Counted from the stretch's first letter, positions 16,649 to 25,991 are shown. The stretch is DNA of 64,000 nt from Shimia haliotis (GCF_900114415.1 NZ_FOSZ01000011.1:1-64000); one strand, 5' to 3'. Program-made: numbers and translations. The notes: a model not told the origin generated them from the letters alone.

Positions 16649-17201
16649 TAATGCAGACTACACCCCGCGTCTGAAGTCGCTCTACAAGGATTCCATCCGG
16701 GCCGCTCTCAAAGAAGAGTTCGGCTATGAGAACGACATGCAGATCCCGAAGCTGGAAAAGATCGTGCTGAACATCGGCTGTGGCCGTGCAGCCGTGAAAG
16801 ACAGCAAGAAAGCCAAGTCAGCACAGGCTGATCTGACCGCAATCGCGGGCCAGAAAGCTCTGACCACCGTGGCGAAGAACTCCATTGCCGGCTTCCGCGT
16901 TCGCGAAGGCATGCCGATGGGTGCCAAGGTGACCCTGCGTGGCGACCGTATGTACGAATTCCTCGATCGTCTGATCACCGTTGCGATGCCCCGCATCCGC
17001 GACTTCCGTGGTGTGAAGCCGAGCTTTGACGGCCGTGGCAACTTTGCCACCGGTTTGAAAGAGCACATCGTGTTCCCGGAAATCGACTTTGATAAAGTCG
17101 ACGAAAACTGGGGCATGGATATCGTCATCGCCACCGATGCTGAAACCGATGCCGAAGCGAAGAGCCTGTTGAAGCATTTCAACATGCCGTTCACCTCGTA
17201 A
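16641..17201 (+). CDS. rplE: 50S ribosomal protein L5
   Basis: L5 (186 residues) binds 5S rRNA in the central protuberance and contacts the P-site tRNA elbow. Conserved sections include [35 protein letters not shown] and [20 protein letters not shown]. The frame has a TTG one codon earlier, but the ATG at 16641 is used by analogy with homologues ([15 protein letters not shown]). It overlaps the end of rplX. Confidence 0.97.
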   Translation: MLDNADYTPRLKSLYKDSIRAALKEEFGYENDMQIPKLEKIVLNIGCGRAAVKDSKKAKSAQADLTAIAGQKALTTVAKNSIAGFRVREGMPMGAKVTLRGDRMYEFLDRLITVAMPRIRDFRGVKPSFDGRGNFATGLKEHIVFPEIDFDKVDENWGMDIVIATDAETDAEAKSLLKHFNMPFTS

Positions 17202-17219
17202 GGCGGGAAGGATTACGAC

Positions 17220-17525
17220 ATGGCTAAAAAAGCAATGATCGAACGCGAGAAGAAGCGCGAACGTCTGGTAGCGAAATACGCCGCCAAGCGTGCCGAGCTG
17301 AAAGAAATCGCAGCCGATGAGTCTAAGCCGATGGAAGAGCGTTTCAAAGCGCGTCTGAAACTGGCCAAACTGCCGCGCAACAGCTCGGCAACACGTCTTC
17401 ACAACCGTTGTCAGCTGACCGGTCGTCCCCACGCTTACTACCGTAAGCTGAAGGTCTCCCGTATTGCGCTGCGCGAGCTGGGTTCTGCAGGTCAGATCCC
17501 CGGCATGGTCAAATCTAGCTGGTAA
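17220..17525 (+). CDS. rpsN: 30S ribosomal protein S14 (zinc-free form)
   Basis: S14 (101 residues) is a 30S head protein. It is the long form without the paired CxxC zinc motifs (only a single Cys, in NRCQLTGRP), as expected for most alphaproteobacteria. [20 protein letters not shown] and the end [18 protein letters not shown] are typical. A GGGAAGGATT site precedes the ATG. Confidence 0.97.
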   Translation: MAKKAMIEREKKRERLVAKYAAKRAELKEIAADESKPMEERFKARLKLAKLPRNSSATRLHNRCQLTGRPHAYYRKLKVSRIALRELGSAGQIPGMVKSSW

Positions 17526-17537
17526 GGAGAGAGAATT

Positions 17538-17927
17538 ATGAACGATCCTATCGGTGATATGCTGACCCGTATCCGTAACGGCCAGATGCGTGGCAAGTCT
17601 GTGGTTTCGACCCCAGCTTCCAAACTGCGCGGCTGGGTTCTGGATGTTTTGGCCGACGAAGGCTACATCCGCGGCTACGAGGCGTCTGAAGAGAACGGCC
17701 ATCCGGCGTTCGAAATCAGCCTGAAGTACTACGAAGGCACTCCTGTTATCCGTGAGCTGAAGCGTGTTTCCACGCCCGGTCGTCGCGTATACATGGGCGC
17801 TGATGACATCCCAACCGTCCGTCAGGGCCTGGGTGTGTCGATTGTCTCCACCTCTAAAGGTGTGATGTCGGATGCAAGCGCACGCTCCAACCATGTTGGT
17901 GGCGAAGTGCTCTGCACGGTCTTCTAA
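17538..17927 (+). CDS. rpsH: 30S ribosomal protein S8
   Basis: S8 (129 residues) organises the central domain of 16S rRNA; in E. coli it is also the translational repressor of the spc operon by binding near rplE. The sequence [17 protein letters not shown] and the C-terminal [20 protein letters not shown] are diagnostic. AAGGAGAG precedes the ATG and the spacing to rplF is 11 nt. Confidence 0.97.
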   Translation: MNDPIGDMLTRIRNGQMRGKSVVSTPASKLRGWVLDVLADEGYIRGYEASEENGHPAFEISLKYYEGTPVIRELKRVSTPGRRVYMGADDIPTVRQGLGVSIVSTSKGVMSDASARSNHVGGEVLCTVF

Positions 17928-17938
17928 GGAGAGCTGTA

Positions 17939-18472
17939 ATGTCTCGTATTGGTAAAAAACCGGTCGAGCTGCCCAGCGGCGTAACTGCTTCTGTCTCCGG
18001 CCAGACCATCGAAATCAAAGGTCCGAAGGACACCCAGTCTTTCACTGCAACTGACGACGTCACCGTTGCAGTAGAAGACAACGTTGTGAAAGTGACACCG
18101 CGCGGCTCGTCCAAGCGTGCACGTCAGCAATGGGGCATGTCCCGCACCGTCATCTCAAACATGGTGACTGGTGTAACCTCGGGCTTCAAAAAAGAACTCG
18201 AAATCAACGGTGTTGGTTATCGTGCGCAGATGCAGGGCAACACCCTGAAGCTGTCGCTCGGTCTCTCGCACGAAGTGAACTTCGAAGTTCCGGCCGGTAT
18301 CACTGTGACCGCGCCGAAGCCGACCGAAATCATCGTTGAAGGTACTGACAACCAGCTGGTTGGCCAGGTTGCGGCGAACATCCGCGAATGGCGTAAGCCC
18401 GAGCCCTACAAAGGCAAAGGTATCAAGTACAAAGACGAATATATCTTCCGCAAGGAAGGTAAGAAGAAGTAA
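17939..18472 (+). CDS. rplF: 50S ribosomal protein L6
   Basis: L6 (177 residues) lies near the factor-binding site at the base of the L7/L12 stalk and has two similar domains. Seen here are [19 protein letters not shown], the junction [20 protein letters not shown] and the C-terminal [28 protein letters not shown] precedes the start. Gap to rplR is 11 nt. Confidence 0.98.
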   Translation: MSRIGKKPVELPSGVTASVSGQTIEIKGPKDTQSFTATDDVTVAVEDNVVKVTPRGSSKRARQQWGMSRTVISNMVTGVTSGFKKELEINGVGYRAQMQGNTLKLSLGLSHEVNFEVPAGITVTAPKPTEIIVEGTDNQLVGQVAANIREWRKPEPYKGKGIKYKDEYIFRKEGKKK

Positions 18473-18483
18473 GGACCAGACAG

Positions 18484-18846
18484 ATGGCAAACAGCAAACG
18501 GACACTGTTCCTCAAGCGCCGCCTGCGCGTCCGGAACAAACTTCGCAAGGTCAATGGCGATCGCAAGATGCGTCTTTCGGTACACCGCAGCAACAAGAAC
18601 ATCAGCGTTCAGCTGATCGACGACCGTGCTGGCGTGACCGTAGCGGCAGCTTCGTCGCTCGAGAAAGATCTTGGCGTTGTCGGCAAAAACAACATCGAAG
18701 CAGCCACCAAAGTGGGTGCCGCGATTGCCGAACGTGCCAAGAAGGCTGGCGTGAGCGAAGCTTATTTCGATCGCGGCGGTTTCCTCTTCCACGGCAAAGT
18801 GAAGGCCCTGGCCGACGCTGCGCGTGAAGGTGGCCTGAGCGTATAA
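18484..18846 (+). CDS. rplR: 50S ribosomal protein L18
   Basis: L18 (120 residues) binds 5S rRNA with L5. It has the basic N-terminus [20 protein letters not shown] and the conserved [18 protein letters not shown], and ends [20 protein letters not shown]. Start ATG follows AAGGACCAG. A 127-nt gap with a hairpin separates it from rpsE. Confidence 0.97.
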   Translation: MANSKRTLFLKRRLRVRNKLRKVNGDRKMRLSVHRSNKNISVQLIDDRAGVTVAAASSLEKDLGVVGKNNIEAATKVGAAIAERAKKAGVSEAYFDRGGFLFHGKVKALADAAREGGLSV

Positions 18847-18854
18847 AAACTTGC

Positions 18855-18885
18855 GGGGGACGTGCTGCGATGTGGCGCGTCCCCC
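18855..18885 (+). promoter_or_regulatory. Hairpin between rplR and rpsE
   Basis: GGGGGACG pairs with CGTCCCCC around a 15-nt loop. No T tract follows, so it is not a classic terminator. The 127-nt gap is larger than others in this block, and no gene or -35/-10 pair of the local type was found in it. Confidence 0.45.
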
Positions 18886-18973
18886 CGATGATCCGGGAGG
18901 TTGGGTTTCGGCCTGACTTCACTGGGATCGGACAGAATTAGGCGCCACGCGCCAGTAGATAAAGGAATGCCAA

Positions 18974-19537
18974 ATGGCAGAACGTGAAAACCGCCGGGGC
19001 CGCGGTCGCAACCGCGAAGAAGAAACCCCGGAATTCGCCGATCGTCTCGTAGCGATCAACCGTGTTTCGAAGACCACCAAAGGTGGTAAGAACTTTGGCT
19101 TCGCAGCTCTGGTTGTTGTCGGCGATCAAAAAGGCCGCGTAGGCTTCGGCAAAGGTAAAGCGAAAGAGGTCCCTGAGGCCATCCGCAAAGCCACCGAGCA
19201 AGCCAAGCGTCAGATGATCCGCGTGCCGCTGCGCGAAGGTCGTACCCTGCACCACGATATGGAAGGCCGTCACGGCGCCGGTAAAGTGGTTATGCGTACC
19301 GCACCTGAAGGTACCGGTATCATCGCAGGTGGTCCGATGCGTGCCGTTTTCGAAATGCTCGGCGTCAAAGACGTTGTTTCGAAATCGATCGGTTCGCAGA
19401 ACCCCTACAACATGATCCGCGCAACCATCGACGGTCTGAAAAAAGAAGCCAGCCCCCGTCAGGTTGCTGCTCGTCGTGGCAAGAAAGTTGCTGACATCCT
19501 GCGCAAGGATGAAGCACCTGCCGAAGCTGCAGAGTAA
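18974..19537 (+). CDS. rpsE: 30S ribosomal protein S5
   Basis: S5 (187 residues) shapes the decoding-accuracy region with S4 and S3. The S5 N-terminal RNA-binding domain ([20 protein letters not shown], then [20 protein letters not shown]) and the C-terminal domain ([20 protein letters not shown]) are clear. The basic N-terminus and acidic C-terminal tail are usual here. TAAAGGAATG precedes the ATG; rpmD follows after 12 nt. Confidence 0.98.
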   Translation: MAERENRRGRGRNREEETPEFADRLVAINRVSKTTKGGKNFGFAALVVVGDQKGRVGFGKGKAKEVPEAIRKATEQAKRQMIRVPLREGRTLHHDMEGRHGAGKVVMRTAPEGTGIIAGGPMRAVFEMLGVKDVVSKSIGSQNPYNMIRATIDGLKKEASPRQVAARRGKKVADILRKDEAPAEAAE

Positions 19538-19549
19538 GGAGACTGAGTT

Positions 19550-19738
19550 ATGGCTAAAACCATCGTAGTAAAACAGGTCGGTTCGCCGATCCGTCGCCCC
19601 GCAGACCAGCGCGCCACTCTCGTGGGCCTGGGCCTGAACAAGATGAACCGCACCCGTGAACTGGAAGACACACCTTCCGTTCGTGGCATGGTTAACAAGA
19701 TTCCGCATCTTGTGAAAATCATCGAAGAAAAGGGCTGA
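19550..19738 (+). CDS. rpmD: 50S ribosomal protein L30
   Basis: L30 (62 residues, normal length) is a small 50S protein. It contains [33 protein letters not shown] and [23 protein letters not shown] precedes the ATG. It is the last gene of the rpmC-rpmD block: a terminator follows, where rplO would be expected. Confidence 0.97.
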   Translation: MAKTIVVKQVGSPIRRPADQRATLVGLGLNKMNRTRELEDTPSVRGMVNKIPHLVKIIEEKG

Positions 19739-19763
19739 GCTAACCGCTCATAAGCTTTTAGAA

Positions 19764-19795
19764 GACGCCTCCGCTTTTGCGGGGGCGTTTTTTTG
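19764..19795 (+). terminator. Intrinsic terminator after rpmD
   Basis: ACGCC-TCCGC pairs with GCGG-GGGCGT and is followed by a run of eight T. The sequence is nearly the same as the terminator at 20558-20590 that ends the inserted DUF1127 pair. Confidence 0.9.
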
Positions 19796-19989
19796 TGGCC
19801 TGACCCGCCGCCTTCGGAGCGAAATTGTTGTTTGCGCTACCGGAGTTAACCTCGACATTCGCAAACTGCATAACGGGCATGCGGATTTTTGCGTTGTCTG
19901 CACAATTTTTCAGCCTATTTGAGCTTCAGAATTTGAAACAACGCGCTTGGCACCGGCGTGGCGCACCGGAGCTCTTAAGGACACTTACA

Positions 19990-20205
19990 ATGCAACATGC
20001 ACATTCTTTGTACATCGAACCCATCGACGTCGTAGGCCGCATCCAGCGCGCCATCGAGGATTTCCGCACCAGCCGTGTGCAGGCAAAAGCCTTCAAGAAT
20101 ACCGTTCGCGAACTGTCGAACCTGACCGACCACGAACTGGCTGATATTGGCGTAGATCGCGCCGACATCGTGGCTGTTGCCCAACAGGCCGTTTCTGCCG
20201 CCTAA
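19990..20205 (+). CDS. DUF1127 small protein 1 (71 aa)
   Basis: The 71-residue product has the DUF1127 pattern in its C-terminal half: KNTVRELSNLTDHELADIGV followed by DRADIVAVAQQAV. This family of small basic proteins has members acting in RNA processing and turnover (CcaF1 of Rhodobacter sphaeroides is an RNA-binding DUF1127 protein of similar size). The long upstream open frame is ignored because the ATG at 19990 follows a TAAGGACACTTACA site and gives the family length. It lies between rpmD and rplO, with its own terminator. Confidence 0.82.
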   Translation: MQHAHSLYIEPIDVVGRIQRAIEDFRTSRVQAKAFKNTVRELSNLTDHELADIGVDRADIVAVAQQAVSAA

Positions 20206-20228
20206 CACTCACGGACCGAGCAGACCAA

Positions 20229-20258
20229 AGAGCCTCGGACACCGGTCCGGGGCTTTTT
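20229..20258 (+). terminator. Intrinsic terminator between the two DUF1127 genes
   Basis: AGCC-TCGGAC pairs with GTCCG-GGGCT and TTTTTAT follows. Confidence 0.85.
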
Positions 20259-20319
20259 ATATTCACGACCGACGGAGAGGGCTCCGCGGCACGTTAAATA
20301 ACAAAAAGGAACAAACAAC

Positions 20320-20535
20320 GTGGCAATGATCGAAACAACCTCCCGCACTGCACCGACTTTTTTTGCGCGCCTCAAAGATTTGTGGCGGTCCAACCGTGAT
20401 GCCTACATCGTGCGCATCAGAACCAACGCAACGGTGCGTCGCCTCAATAGTATGACCGACCGCGAACTCTCAGACATTGGCGTGTCGCGGTACAATATCT
20501 ATGACGTAGCCGAAGACGCTGCACGCCGCGGCTAA
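20320..20535 (+). CDS. DUF1127 small protein 2 (71 aa, GTG start)
   Basis: Second member of the family, again 71 residues when started at the GTG, which has AAAAGGAAC nearby; the ATG two codons later is too far from it. The conserved C-terminal part reads TVRRLNSMTDRELSDIGVSR followed by YNIYDVAEDAA. The N-terminal half differs completely from the first copy (aromatic FFARLKDLWRSNRDAYIV), so the two are paralogues by domain and not recent duplicates. A role in RNA metabolism is inferred from the family only. Confidence 0.82.
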   Translation: MAMIETTSRTAPTFFARLKDLWRSNRDAYIVRIRTNATVRRLNSMTDRELSDIGVSRYNIYDVAEDAARRG

Positions 20536-20557
20536 AGGCGCAACAAACCAAGCTGCC

Positions 20558-20590
20558 ACGCCTCCGCTCTGCGGGGGCGTTTTGGTTTTT
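20558..20590 (+). terminator. Intrinsic terminator after the second DUF1127 gene
   Basis: ACGCC-TCCGC pairs with GCGG-GGGCGT, then TTTTGGTTTTT. It matches the rpmD terminator at almost every position. Confidence 0.88.
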
Positions 20591-20622
20591 GGGGAATGGT
20601 GACTGAGCGTAAGTCCTTTCGC

Positions 20623-20651
20623 TTGATCCCGGCAGACAACCAGTCTATACG
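20623..20651 (+). promoter_or_regulatory. Promoter restarting the spc cluster at rplO
   Basis: -35 TTGATC (20623-20628), 17-bp spacer, -10 TATACG (20646-20651), then CGCCC. Same design as the other ribosomal promoters here, with G at -7. Confidence 0.75.
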
Positions 20652-20747
20652 CGCCCAGTGGTCAGTCTGACTGCAAGAATCAAAACCAAGAAAAGCCGTG
20701 TTTGGCCCGATACGCTTCGTGGGTCAGTTCCGGCAAGGAGAAGCGAA

Positions 20748-21221
20748 ATGAAACTGCACGAACTCCGTGACAATGAAGGCGCAACCAAAAAACGTATGCG
20801 CGTTGGCCGTGGCCCCGGTTCCGGTAAAGGTAAAATGGGTGGCCGTGGTATCAAAGGTCAGAAATCCCGTTCGGGTGTGGCTATCAACGGCTACGAAGGC
20901 GGTCAGATGCCTTTGTACCAACGTCTGCCTAAGCGTGGCTTCAACAAGCCGAACCGCAAGGCATTTGCCGTTGTAAACCTGGGCCTGATCCAGAAATTCG
21001 TCGACGAGAAAAAGCTGGACGCATCTGCTGCGATCACCGAGGACGCGTTGATTGCATCCGGTCTGGTACGCCGCAAACTGGATGGTGTCCGCGTTCTGGC
21101 AAAAGGCGAAGTTTCCGCCAAGCTGAACATCGAAGTGACCGGCGCCTCCAAGGCAGCAGTGGCTGCTGTCGAGAAAGCTGGCGGCTCTCTGACAGTCAAA
21201 TCCGCGACAGCGGCTGAATAA
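20748..21221 (+). CDS. rplO: 50S ribosomal protein L15
   Basis: L15 (157 residues) is a late 50S assembly protein. The N-terminus [20 protein letters not shown], the Gly-rich [20 protein letters not shown] and [18 protein letters not shown] are the family signature. The open frame extends 30 codons upstream, but the ATG chosen follows AAGGAGAAGCGA and matches homologues. It opens the rplO-secY-adk block behind its own promoter. Confidence 0.97.
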   Translation: MKLHELRDNEGATKKRMRVGRGPGSGKGKMGGRGIKGQKSRSGVAINGYEGGQMPLYQRLPKRGFNKPNRKAFAVVNLGLIQKFVDEKKLDASAAITEDALIASGLVRRKLDGVRVLAKGEVSAKLNIEVTGASKAAVAAVEKAGGSLTVKSATAAE

Positions 21222-21272
21222 GAGGTTGTGAGCGGGCGGATACCCGCTTACATAATCTTGAAAGTTTTCCAG

Positions 21273-21312
21273 ACGCCGCCAAACCGGGAAACGGTTCTGG
21301 CGGCGTTTTTAG
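21273..21312 (+). terminator. Terminator-like hairpin between rplO and secY
   Basis: ACGCCGCC-AAACCG pairs with CGGTT-CTGGCGGCGT and is followed by TTTTTAG, only about 20 nt before the secY ATG. No separate secY promoter of the local type fits between, so it probably acts as a partial terminator or attenuator reducing secY relative to rplO. Confidence 0.75.
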
Positions 21313-21329
21313 TCTAAGAGAGATCCTAA

Positions 21330-22694
21330 ATGGTATCTGCAGCAGAGCAAATGGCGGCCAACACGAGCTGGGCCGCACTTGGAAAAGCCACCGACCTGCG
21401 CAACCGCATCCTGTTCACGCTGGCGCTTTTGATCGTCTATCGTCTGGGCACATGGATTCCGGTTCCGGGCATTGACGGTGTAGCGCTTCGTGAATTCATG
21501 GAGAGCGCGTCGCAAGGCATCGGTGGCATCGTGTCGATGTTCACGGGCGGCGCATTGGGCCGAATGGGCATCTTTGCTCTGGGCATCATGCCTTATATTT
21601 CTGCCAGCATTATCGTTCAGCTTCTGGGCTCCATGGTGCCTTATCTTGAGCAACTCAAGAAAGAAGGCGAGCAGGGTCGCAAGAAAATGAACCAATACAC
21701 CCGCTACGGCACGGTGGCATTGGCGGTTTTGCAGTCCTATGGCCTCGCGGTCAGCCTTGAGGCCGGTGAACTGGCGACTGATCCTGGTCTCTATTTCCGA
21801 CTGAGCTGCATGATCACACTGGTGGGCGGTACCATGTTCCTGATGTGGCTAGGTGAGCAAATCACCGCGCGCGGTCTCGGCAATGGTATTTCGTTGATCA
21901 TCTTTGTTGGCATCATCGCGGAATTGCCTGCGGCGATGGCACAGTTCTTCATCTCCGGCTCGACTGGCGCCATCAGTGGCGCAGTGGTTGTCGGGGTGAT
22001 CGTCATGGTCATCCTAACGATCGCGTTTGTTGTGTTTATGGAACGTGCCTTGCGCAAGATCCATATTCAGTATCCGCGTCGTCAGGTGGGCATGAAAGTC
22101 TATGACGGCGGCTCCAGCCACTTGCCTGTCAAAGTGAACCCCGCAGGCGTGATTCCGGCGATCTTTGCAAGCTCCTTGCTGCTGCTGCCGACCACGATCT
22201 CGACCTTCTCCGGCAGCCAGACCGGCCCGATCATGTCGACTTTGCTGGCGTACTTCGGTCCGGGTCAGCCTCTCTATCTGCTGTTCTTCGCTGCGATGAT
22301 CGTTTTCTTTGCGTACTTCTATACGTTCAACGTCAGCTTCAAACCTGACGATGTGGCCGACAACCTGAAGAACCAGAACGGTTTCGTGCCGGGCATCCGT
22401 CCGGGTAAGCGCACTGCGGAATATCTGGAATATGTGGTGAACCGCGTGCTTGTGCTGGGTTCGGCCTACCTTGCGGCAGTTTGTCTCCTTCCTGAAATTC
22501 TTCGTGGCCAGTTTTCGATTCCCTTCTACTTTGGCGGGACTTCGGTTCTGATTGTTGTGTCGGTGACGATGGACACCATCCAACAGGCGCAGAGCCATTT
22601 GCTGGCCCATCAGTATGAAGGGCTGATTGAGAAATCGCAGCTGTCTGGCAAAGGCCGGAACAAGCGCAAACGCAAAGGACCCGCTCGTCGATGA
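21330..22694 (+). CDS. secY: Preprotein translocase subunit SecY
   Basis: SecY (454 residues) is the channel of the SecYEG translocon in the inner membrane. Ten hydrophobic segments are visible; characteristic parts are [19 protein letters not shown] in the first helix, [20 protein letters not shown] in helix 2, the cytosolic [20 protein letters not shown] and the loop [20 protein letters not shown] before helix 9. The basic tail [14 protein letters not shown] is usual. The stop overlaps the adk start (ATGA). The hairpin in front of it suggests reduced or regulated expression. Confidence 0.98.
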   Translation: MVSAAEQMAANTSWAALGKATDLRNRILFTLALLIVYRLGTWIPVPGIDGVALREFMESASQGIGGIVSMFTGGALGRMGIFALGIMPYISASIIVQLLGSMVPYLEQLKKEGEQGRKKMNQYTRYGTVALAVLQSYGLAVSLEAGELATDPGLYFRLSCMITLVGGTMFLMWLGEQITARGLGNGISLIIFVGIIAELPAAMAQFFISGSTGAISGAVVVGVIVMVILTIAFVVFMERALRKIHIQYPRRQVGMKVYDGGSSHLPVKVNPAGVIPAIFASSLLLLPTTISTFSGSQTGPIMSTLLAYFGPGQPLYLLFFAAMIVFFAYFYTFNVSFKPDDVADNLKNQNGFVPGIRPGKRTAEYLEYVVNRVLVLGSAYLAAVCLLPEILRGQFSIPFYFGGTSVLIVVSVTMDTIQQAQSHLLAHQYEGLIEKSQLSGKGRNKRKRKGPARR

Positions 22695-23266
22695 ATATTA
22701 TCCTGCTTGGCCCGCCGGGTGCCGGTAAAGGCACTCAGGCTGGCCGTCTTGTTGAAAAGCGCGACATGATCCAGCTTTCGACCGGTGACATGCTGCGTGC
22801 GGCAAAAACTTCGGGCACTGAAATGGGCAAGAAAGTTGCTGCGGTCATGGACCGTGGCGAGCTTGTCACCGACGAGATCGTGATCGGCCTGATCCGCGAG
22901 CAGCTTGAAGGCGACAAGAAGGGTGGTTTCATCTTTGACGGCTTCCCGCGCACGTTGGCACAGGCGGACGCTCTTGCGGCTCTGCTGGAAGAGTGTGGCG
23001 AGACGCTGGACGCCGTGATCGAGATGCAGGTAGACGACGAGGTTCTGGTGGACCGCATCGTTGGCCGCGCCAAAGAGGCGGTTGCCGCTGGCGGCACAGC
23101 CCGTGCGGATGACAACGAGGAAAGCCTGAAGGTGCGCCTGATGGCGTATTACAAACAGACTTCGCCGCTGATCGGCTACTATCATGCCAAAGGCGACCTG
23201 AGCTCGATTGACGGATTGGCGTCGATGGATGAGGTCGAGGCGTCGATTGCGGGTGTGTTGGGATAG
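22691..23266 (+). CDS. adk: Adenylate kinase (short-lid form)
   Basis: Adenylate kinase (191 residues) converts ATP plus AMP to two ADP in the cytosol. The P-loop [12 protein letters not shown] is at residues 7-18. The AMP-site STGDMLRAA and [14 protein letters not shown] follow, and [20 protein letters not shown] closes the catalytic site. The LID is short and has no Cys-type zinc site, which fits the length. Overlap with the secY stop shows coupling; the secY-adk pair is a classic arrangement. Confidence 0.97.
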   Translation: MNIILLGPPGAGKGTQAGRLVEKRDMIQLSTGDMLRAAKTSGTEMGKKVAAVMDRGELVTDEIVIGLIREQLEGDKKGGFIFDGFPRTLAQADALAALLEECGETLDAVIEMQVDDEVLVDRIVGRAKEAVAAGGTARADDNEESLKVRLMAYYKQTSPLIGYYHAKGDLSSIDGLASMDEVEASIAGVLG

Positions 23267-23289
23267 GGTCCTGACCAAGTCATGAATTT

Positions 23290-23324
23290 GAAACCCCGTC
23301 GGCTTCGGCGGGGTTTTGTTTTTG
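23290..23324 (+). terminator. Intrinsic terminator after adk
   Basis: AAACCCCG-TCGG pairs with CGGCGGGGTTT, then TGTTTTT. It closes the spc cluster. Confidence 0.9.
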
Positions 23325-23341
23325 GATACTCCCGACAGGTG

Positions 23342-23370
23342 TTGACACCCCCTGCAAACCCCCATAAATC
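23342..23370 (+). promoter_or_regulatory. Promoter of the alpha operon (rpsM block)
   Basis: -35 TTGACA (consensus, 23342-23347), 17-bp C-rich spacer, -10 TAAATC (23365-23370). C at -7 as in the rpsJ and rplB promoters. The leader to rpsM is about 150 nt. Confidence 0.8.
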
Positions 23371-23446
23371 ACCTCATCTCCTACCGGAGAATCAATTCTT
23401 TGCTTGTGGGTCGCACCCGCACTGCAAGACCACCTGATCAGCTGAG

Positions 23447-23506
23447 GCCCGATCGCTTAACGCGTCGGGCTTACGTTGTGAAAAAAGGTTCCGGAGTTAC
23501 GGAACC
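23447..23506 (+). promoter_or_regulatory. Alpha-operon leader with two hairpins
   Basis: GCCCGA (23447-23452) pairs with TCGGGC (23465-23470), and GGTTCCG (23487-23493) pairs with CGGAACC (23500-23506), just upstream of the AAAAGGA ribosome-binding site of rpsM. In E. coli and Bacillus S4 represses its mRNA target through a leader structure; here it is a candidate for comparison with the rpsD leader. Confidence 0.5.
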
Positions 23507-23528
23507 GCAACGAAAAGGAAAGTGACAC

Positions 23529-23897
23529 GTGGCACGTATTGCCGGCGTAAACATCCCGACCCACAAACGGGTCCCGATCGCCCTCACATATATCACTGGT
23601 ATTGGCCCGGCCTCTGCCAAAGAAATCTGCACCGCAGTCAACATCGACGAAACTCGTCGCGTGAACGAACTGTCCGACGCAGAAGTGCTGTCCATCCGTG
23701 AGCACATCGATGCAAACTTCACCGTTGAAGGTGACCTGCGTCGTGAAGTTCAGATGAACATCAAACGCCTGATGGACCTCGGCTGCTATCGCGGTCTGCG
23801 CCATCGTCGTAACCTGCCCGTTCGCGGTCAGCGTACCCACACCAATGCTCGTACCCGCAAAGGCCCCGCAAAGGCCATCGCTGGCAAGAAGAAGTAA
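23529..23897 (+). CDS. rpsM: 30S ribosomal protein S13 (GTG start)
   Basis: S13 (122 residues) contacts S19 in the head and the subunit bridge B1. [20 protein letters not shown] at the start, the H2TH segment [11 protein letters not shown] and the basic tail [20 protein letters not shown] are typical. The start is GTG, with AAAAGGAAAGTGACAC upstream. It opens the rpsM-rpsK-rpoA-rplQ block. Confidence 0.97.
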   Translation: MARIAGVNIPTHKRVPIALTYITGIGPASAKEICTAVNIDETRRVNELSDAEVLSIREHIDANFTVEGDLRREVQMNIKRLMDLGCYRGLRHRRNLPVRGQRTHTNARTRKGPAKAIAGKKK

Positions 23898-23912
23898 GGG
23901 AGGGTTTGATCA

Positions 23913-24302
23913 ATGGCACGCGATAAGACTCGTACGAAGAAAAAAGAGCGCAAGAACATCGCTTCCGGTGTTGCTCACGTGAACTCTTCTTTCAACAACA
24001 CCAAAATCCTGATCTCCGACGTTCAGGGCAACGCAATTTCCTGGTCCTCCGCTGGCACCATGGGCTTCAAGGGCTCTCGTAAGTCCACGCCTTATGCTGC
24101 TCAGATGGCTGCAGAAGATGCAGGCAAAAAAGCGCAGGATCACGGCGTTAAGACGCTGGAAGTTGAAGTGCAGGGTCCCGGTTCTGGCCGTGAATCCGCA
24201 CTGCGCGCGCTGGCAGCAATCGGTTTCAACATCACATCGATCCGTGACGTGACCCCGATCGCACACAACGGCTGCCGCCCGCCGAAGCGCCGCCGCGTCT
24301 AA
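23913..24302 (+). CDS. rpsK: 30S ribosomal protein S11
   Basis: S11 (129 residues) lies on the 30S platform near the Shine-Dalgarno helix. Conserved sections are [40 protein letters not shown] and the end [24 protein letters not shown] precedes the ATG, and rpoA follows after a 113-nt spacer. Confidence 0.98.
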   Translation: MARDKTRTKKKERKNIASGVAHVNSSFNNTKILISDVQGNAISWSSAGTMGFKGSRKSTPYAAQMAAEDAGKKAQDHGVKTLEVEVQGPGSGRESALRALAAIGFNITSIRDVTPIAHNGCRPPKRRRV

Positions 24303-24415
24303 GCGACAGCAATACTACCCTGGGGCTGTGATACTCACGGCCCCAGTTCGTCATTTTGAAACCTCGGGCGTCTGGTTCTTTCGGACATGGGAAACAGACA
24401 AGTATGGAGGGACGC

Positions 24416-25432
24416 ATGATCCACAAGAATTGGGCTGAATTGATCAAGCCGACCCAGCTTGAAGTGAAACCGGGCAACGACCCCGCGCGTCAGGCAACTG
24501 TTGTTGCTGAGCCGCTGGAGCGTGGCTTTGGTCTTACGCTGGGCAACGCGCTGCGCCGCGTACTCATGAGCTCGCTGCAAGGTGCAGCGATCACCTCTGT
24601 TCAGATCGACAACGTTCTGCACGAGTTCTCGTCTGTTGCAGGTGTGCGTGAAGACGTCACCGACGTGATCCTGAACCTCAAGGGCGTGAGCCTGCGTATG
24701 GAAGTCGAAGGCCCTAAGCGTCTGTCGATCTCCGCCAAAGGCCCGGGTGCCGTGACTGCCGGTGATATCTCCGACAGCGCCGGCATTGAGGTTCTCAACA
24801 AAGACCACGTAATCTGTCACCTTGACGATGGCGCTGACCTGTATGTTGAGCTGACCGTGAACACCGGCAAAGGCTATGTCTCCGCTGACAAGAACAAGCC
24901 GGAAGACGCACCTATTGGTCTGATGCCGATCGACGCGATCTATTCGCCGGTCAAGAAAGTGTCTTATGACGTTCAGCCGACCCGTGAAGGTCAGGTTCTG
25001 GACTATGACAAACTGACCATGAAAATCGAAACCGACGGATCTGTTACGCCGGAAGATGCCGTGGCGTTTGCTGCGCGTATTCTTCAGGATCAGCTGTCGA
25101 TCTTCGTGAACTTCGATGAGCCGGAATCGGCTGGTCGTCAGGAAGAAGACGATGGTCTCGAGTTCAACCCGCTTCTGCTGAAGAAAGTGGACGAGCTGGA
25201 ACTGTCTGTTCGTTCGGCAAACTGCCTGAAGAACGACAACATCGTTTACATCGGCGATCTGATCCAGAAAACCGAAGCGGAAATGCTGCGCACACCGAAC
25301 TTCGGCCGCAAATCTTTGAACGAGATCAAAGAAGTGCTGTCGGGCATGGGTCTGCACCTTGGCATGGACGTCGAGGACTGGCCGCCGGACAACATCGAAG
25401 ATTTGGCCAAGAAGTTCGAAGACAACTTCTAA
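24416..25432 (+). CDS. rpoA: RNA polymerase alpha subunit
   Basis: RpoA (338 residues, standard length) has the N-terminal dimerisation and assembly domain, with [20 protein letters not shown] around residue 45, and the C-terminal domain that binds UP elements and activators, with [20 protein letters not shown] and [20 protein letters not shown]. The ATG at 24416 follows TATGGAGGGACGC and gives the homologues' N-terminus [12 protein letters not shown]; upstream in-frame ATGs are ignored. Confidence 0.98.
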   Translation: MIHKNWAELIKPTQLEVKPGNDPARQATVVAEPLERGFGLTLGNALRRVLMSSLQGAAITSVQIDNVLHEFSSVAGVREDVTDVILNLKGVSLRMEVEGPKRLSISAKGPGAVTAGDISDSAGIEVLNKDHVICHLDDGADLYVELTVNTGKGYVSADKNKPEDAPIGLMPIDAIYSPVKKVSYDVQPTREGQVLDYDKLTMKIETDGSVTPEDAVAFAARILQDQLSIFVNFDEPESAGRQEEDDGLEFNPLLLKKVDELELSVRSANCLKNDNIVYIGDLIQKTEAEMLRTPNFGRKSLNEIKEVLSGMGLHLGMDVEDWPPDNIEDLAKKFEDNF

Positions 25433-25571
25433 GAGTTTCGGGCGGGGGCAACCCCGCCCAATTCTACAAATGCCCGGAATTGCCGGGGAACACATGGGCA
25501 AATGCCCCAAGGAGAGTGGCTGACACGCATCGGCCGCCAGACAAAGCAAAAACGCAAGTAGGAGAATTCAA

Positions 25572-25991
25572 ATGCGTCACGCTCGTGGTTATCGCCGCCT
25601 GAATCGTACACACGAACACCGTAAGGCATTGTTTGCCAACATGGCGGGTTCGTTGATCGAACACGAACAAATCAAAACCACCCTGCCCAAGGCCAAAGAA
25701 CTGCGCCCGATCGTTGAAAAGATGATCACGCTGGCCAAACGTGGTGATCTGCACGCGCGCCGTCAGGCCGCAGCACGTCTTAAAGAAGACCAGTATGTCG
25801 CGAAACTGTTCGACATTCTTGGCCCGCGCTACAAAGACCGCCAAGGCGGCTATGTCCGCATCATGAAAGCCGGTTTCCGTTATGGCGACATGGCACCGAT
25901 GGCGATCATCGAATTCGTGGATCGTGATGTCGACGCAAAAGGCGCAGCCGACAAGGCACGCGTTGCAGCAGAAGAAGCTGCTGAAGAATAA
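25572..25991 (+). CDS. rplQ: 50S ribosomal protein L17
   Basis: L17 (139 residues) ends the alpha operon as usual. The start [40 protein letters not shown] and [15 protein letters not shown] are diagnostic. An Ala/Glu-rich tail ([15 protein letters not shown]) extends the C-terminus beyond short forms. AGGAGAATTCAA precedes the ATG. The 139-nt gap from rpoA has no clear promoter. Confidence 0.97.
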   Translation: MRHARGYRRLNRTHEHRKALFANMAGSLIEHEQIKTTLPKAKELRPIVEKMITLAKRGDLHARRQAAARLKEDQYVAKLFDILGPRYKDRQGGYVRIMKAGFRYGDMAPMAIIEFVDRDVDAKGAADKARVAAEEAAEE

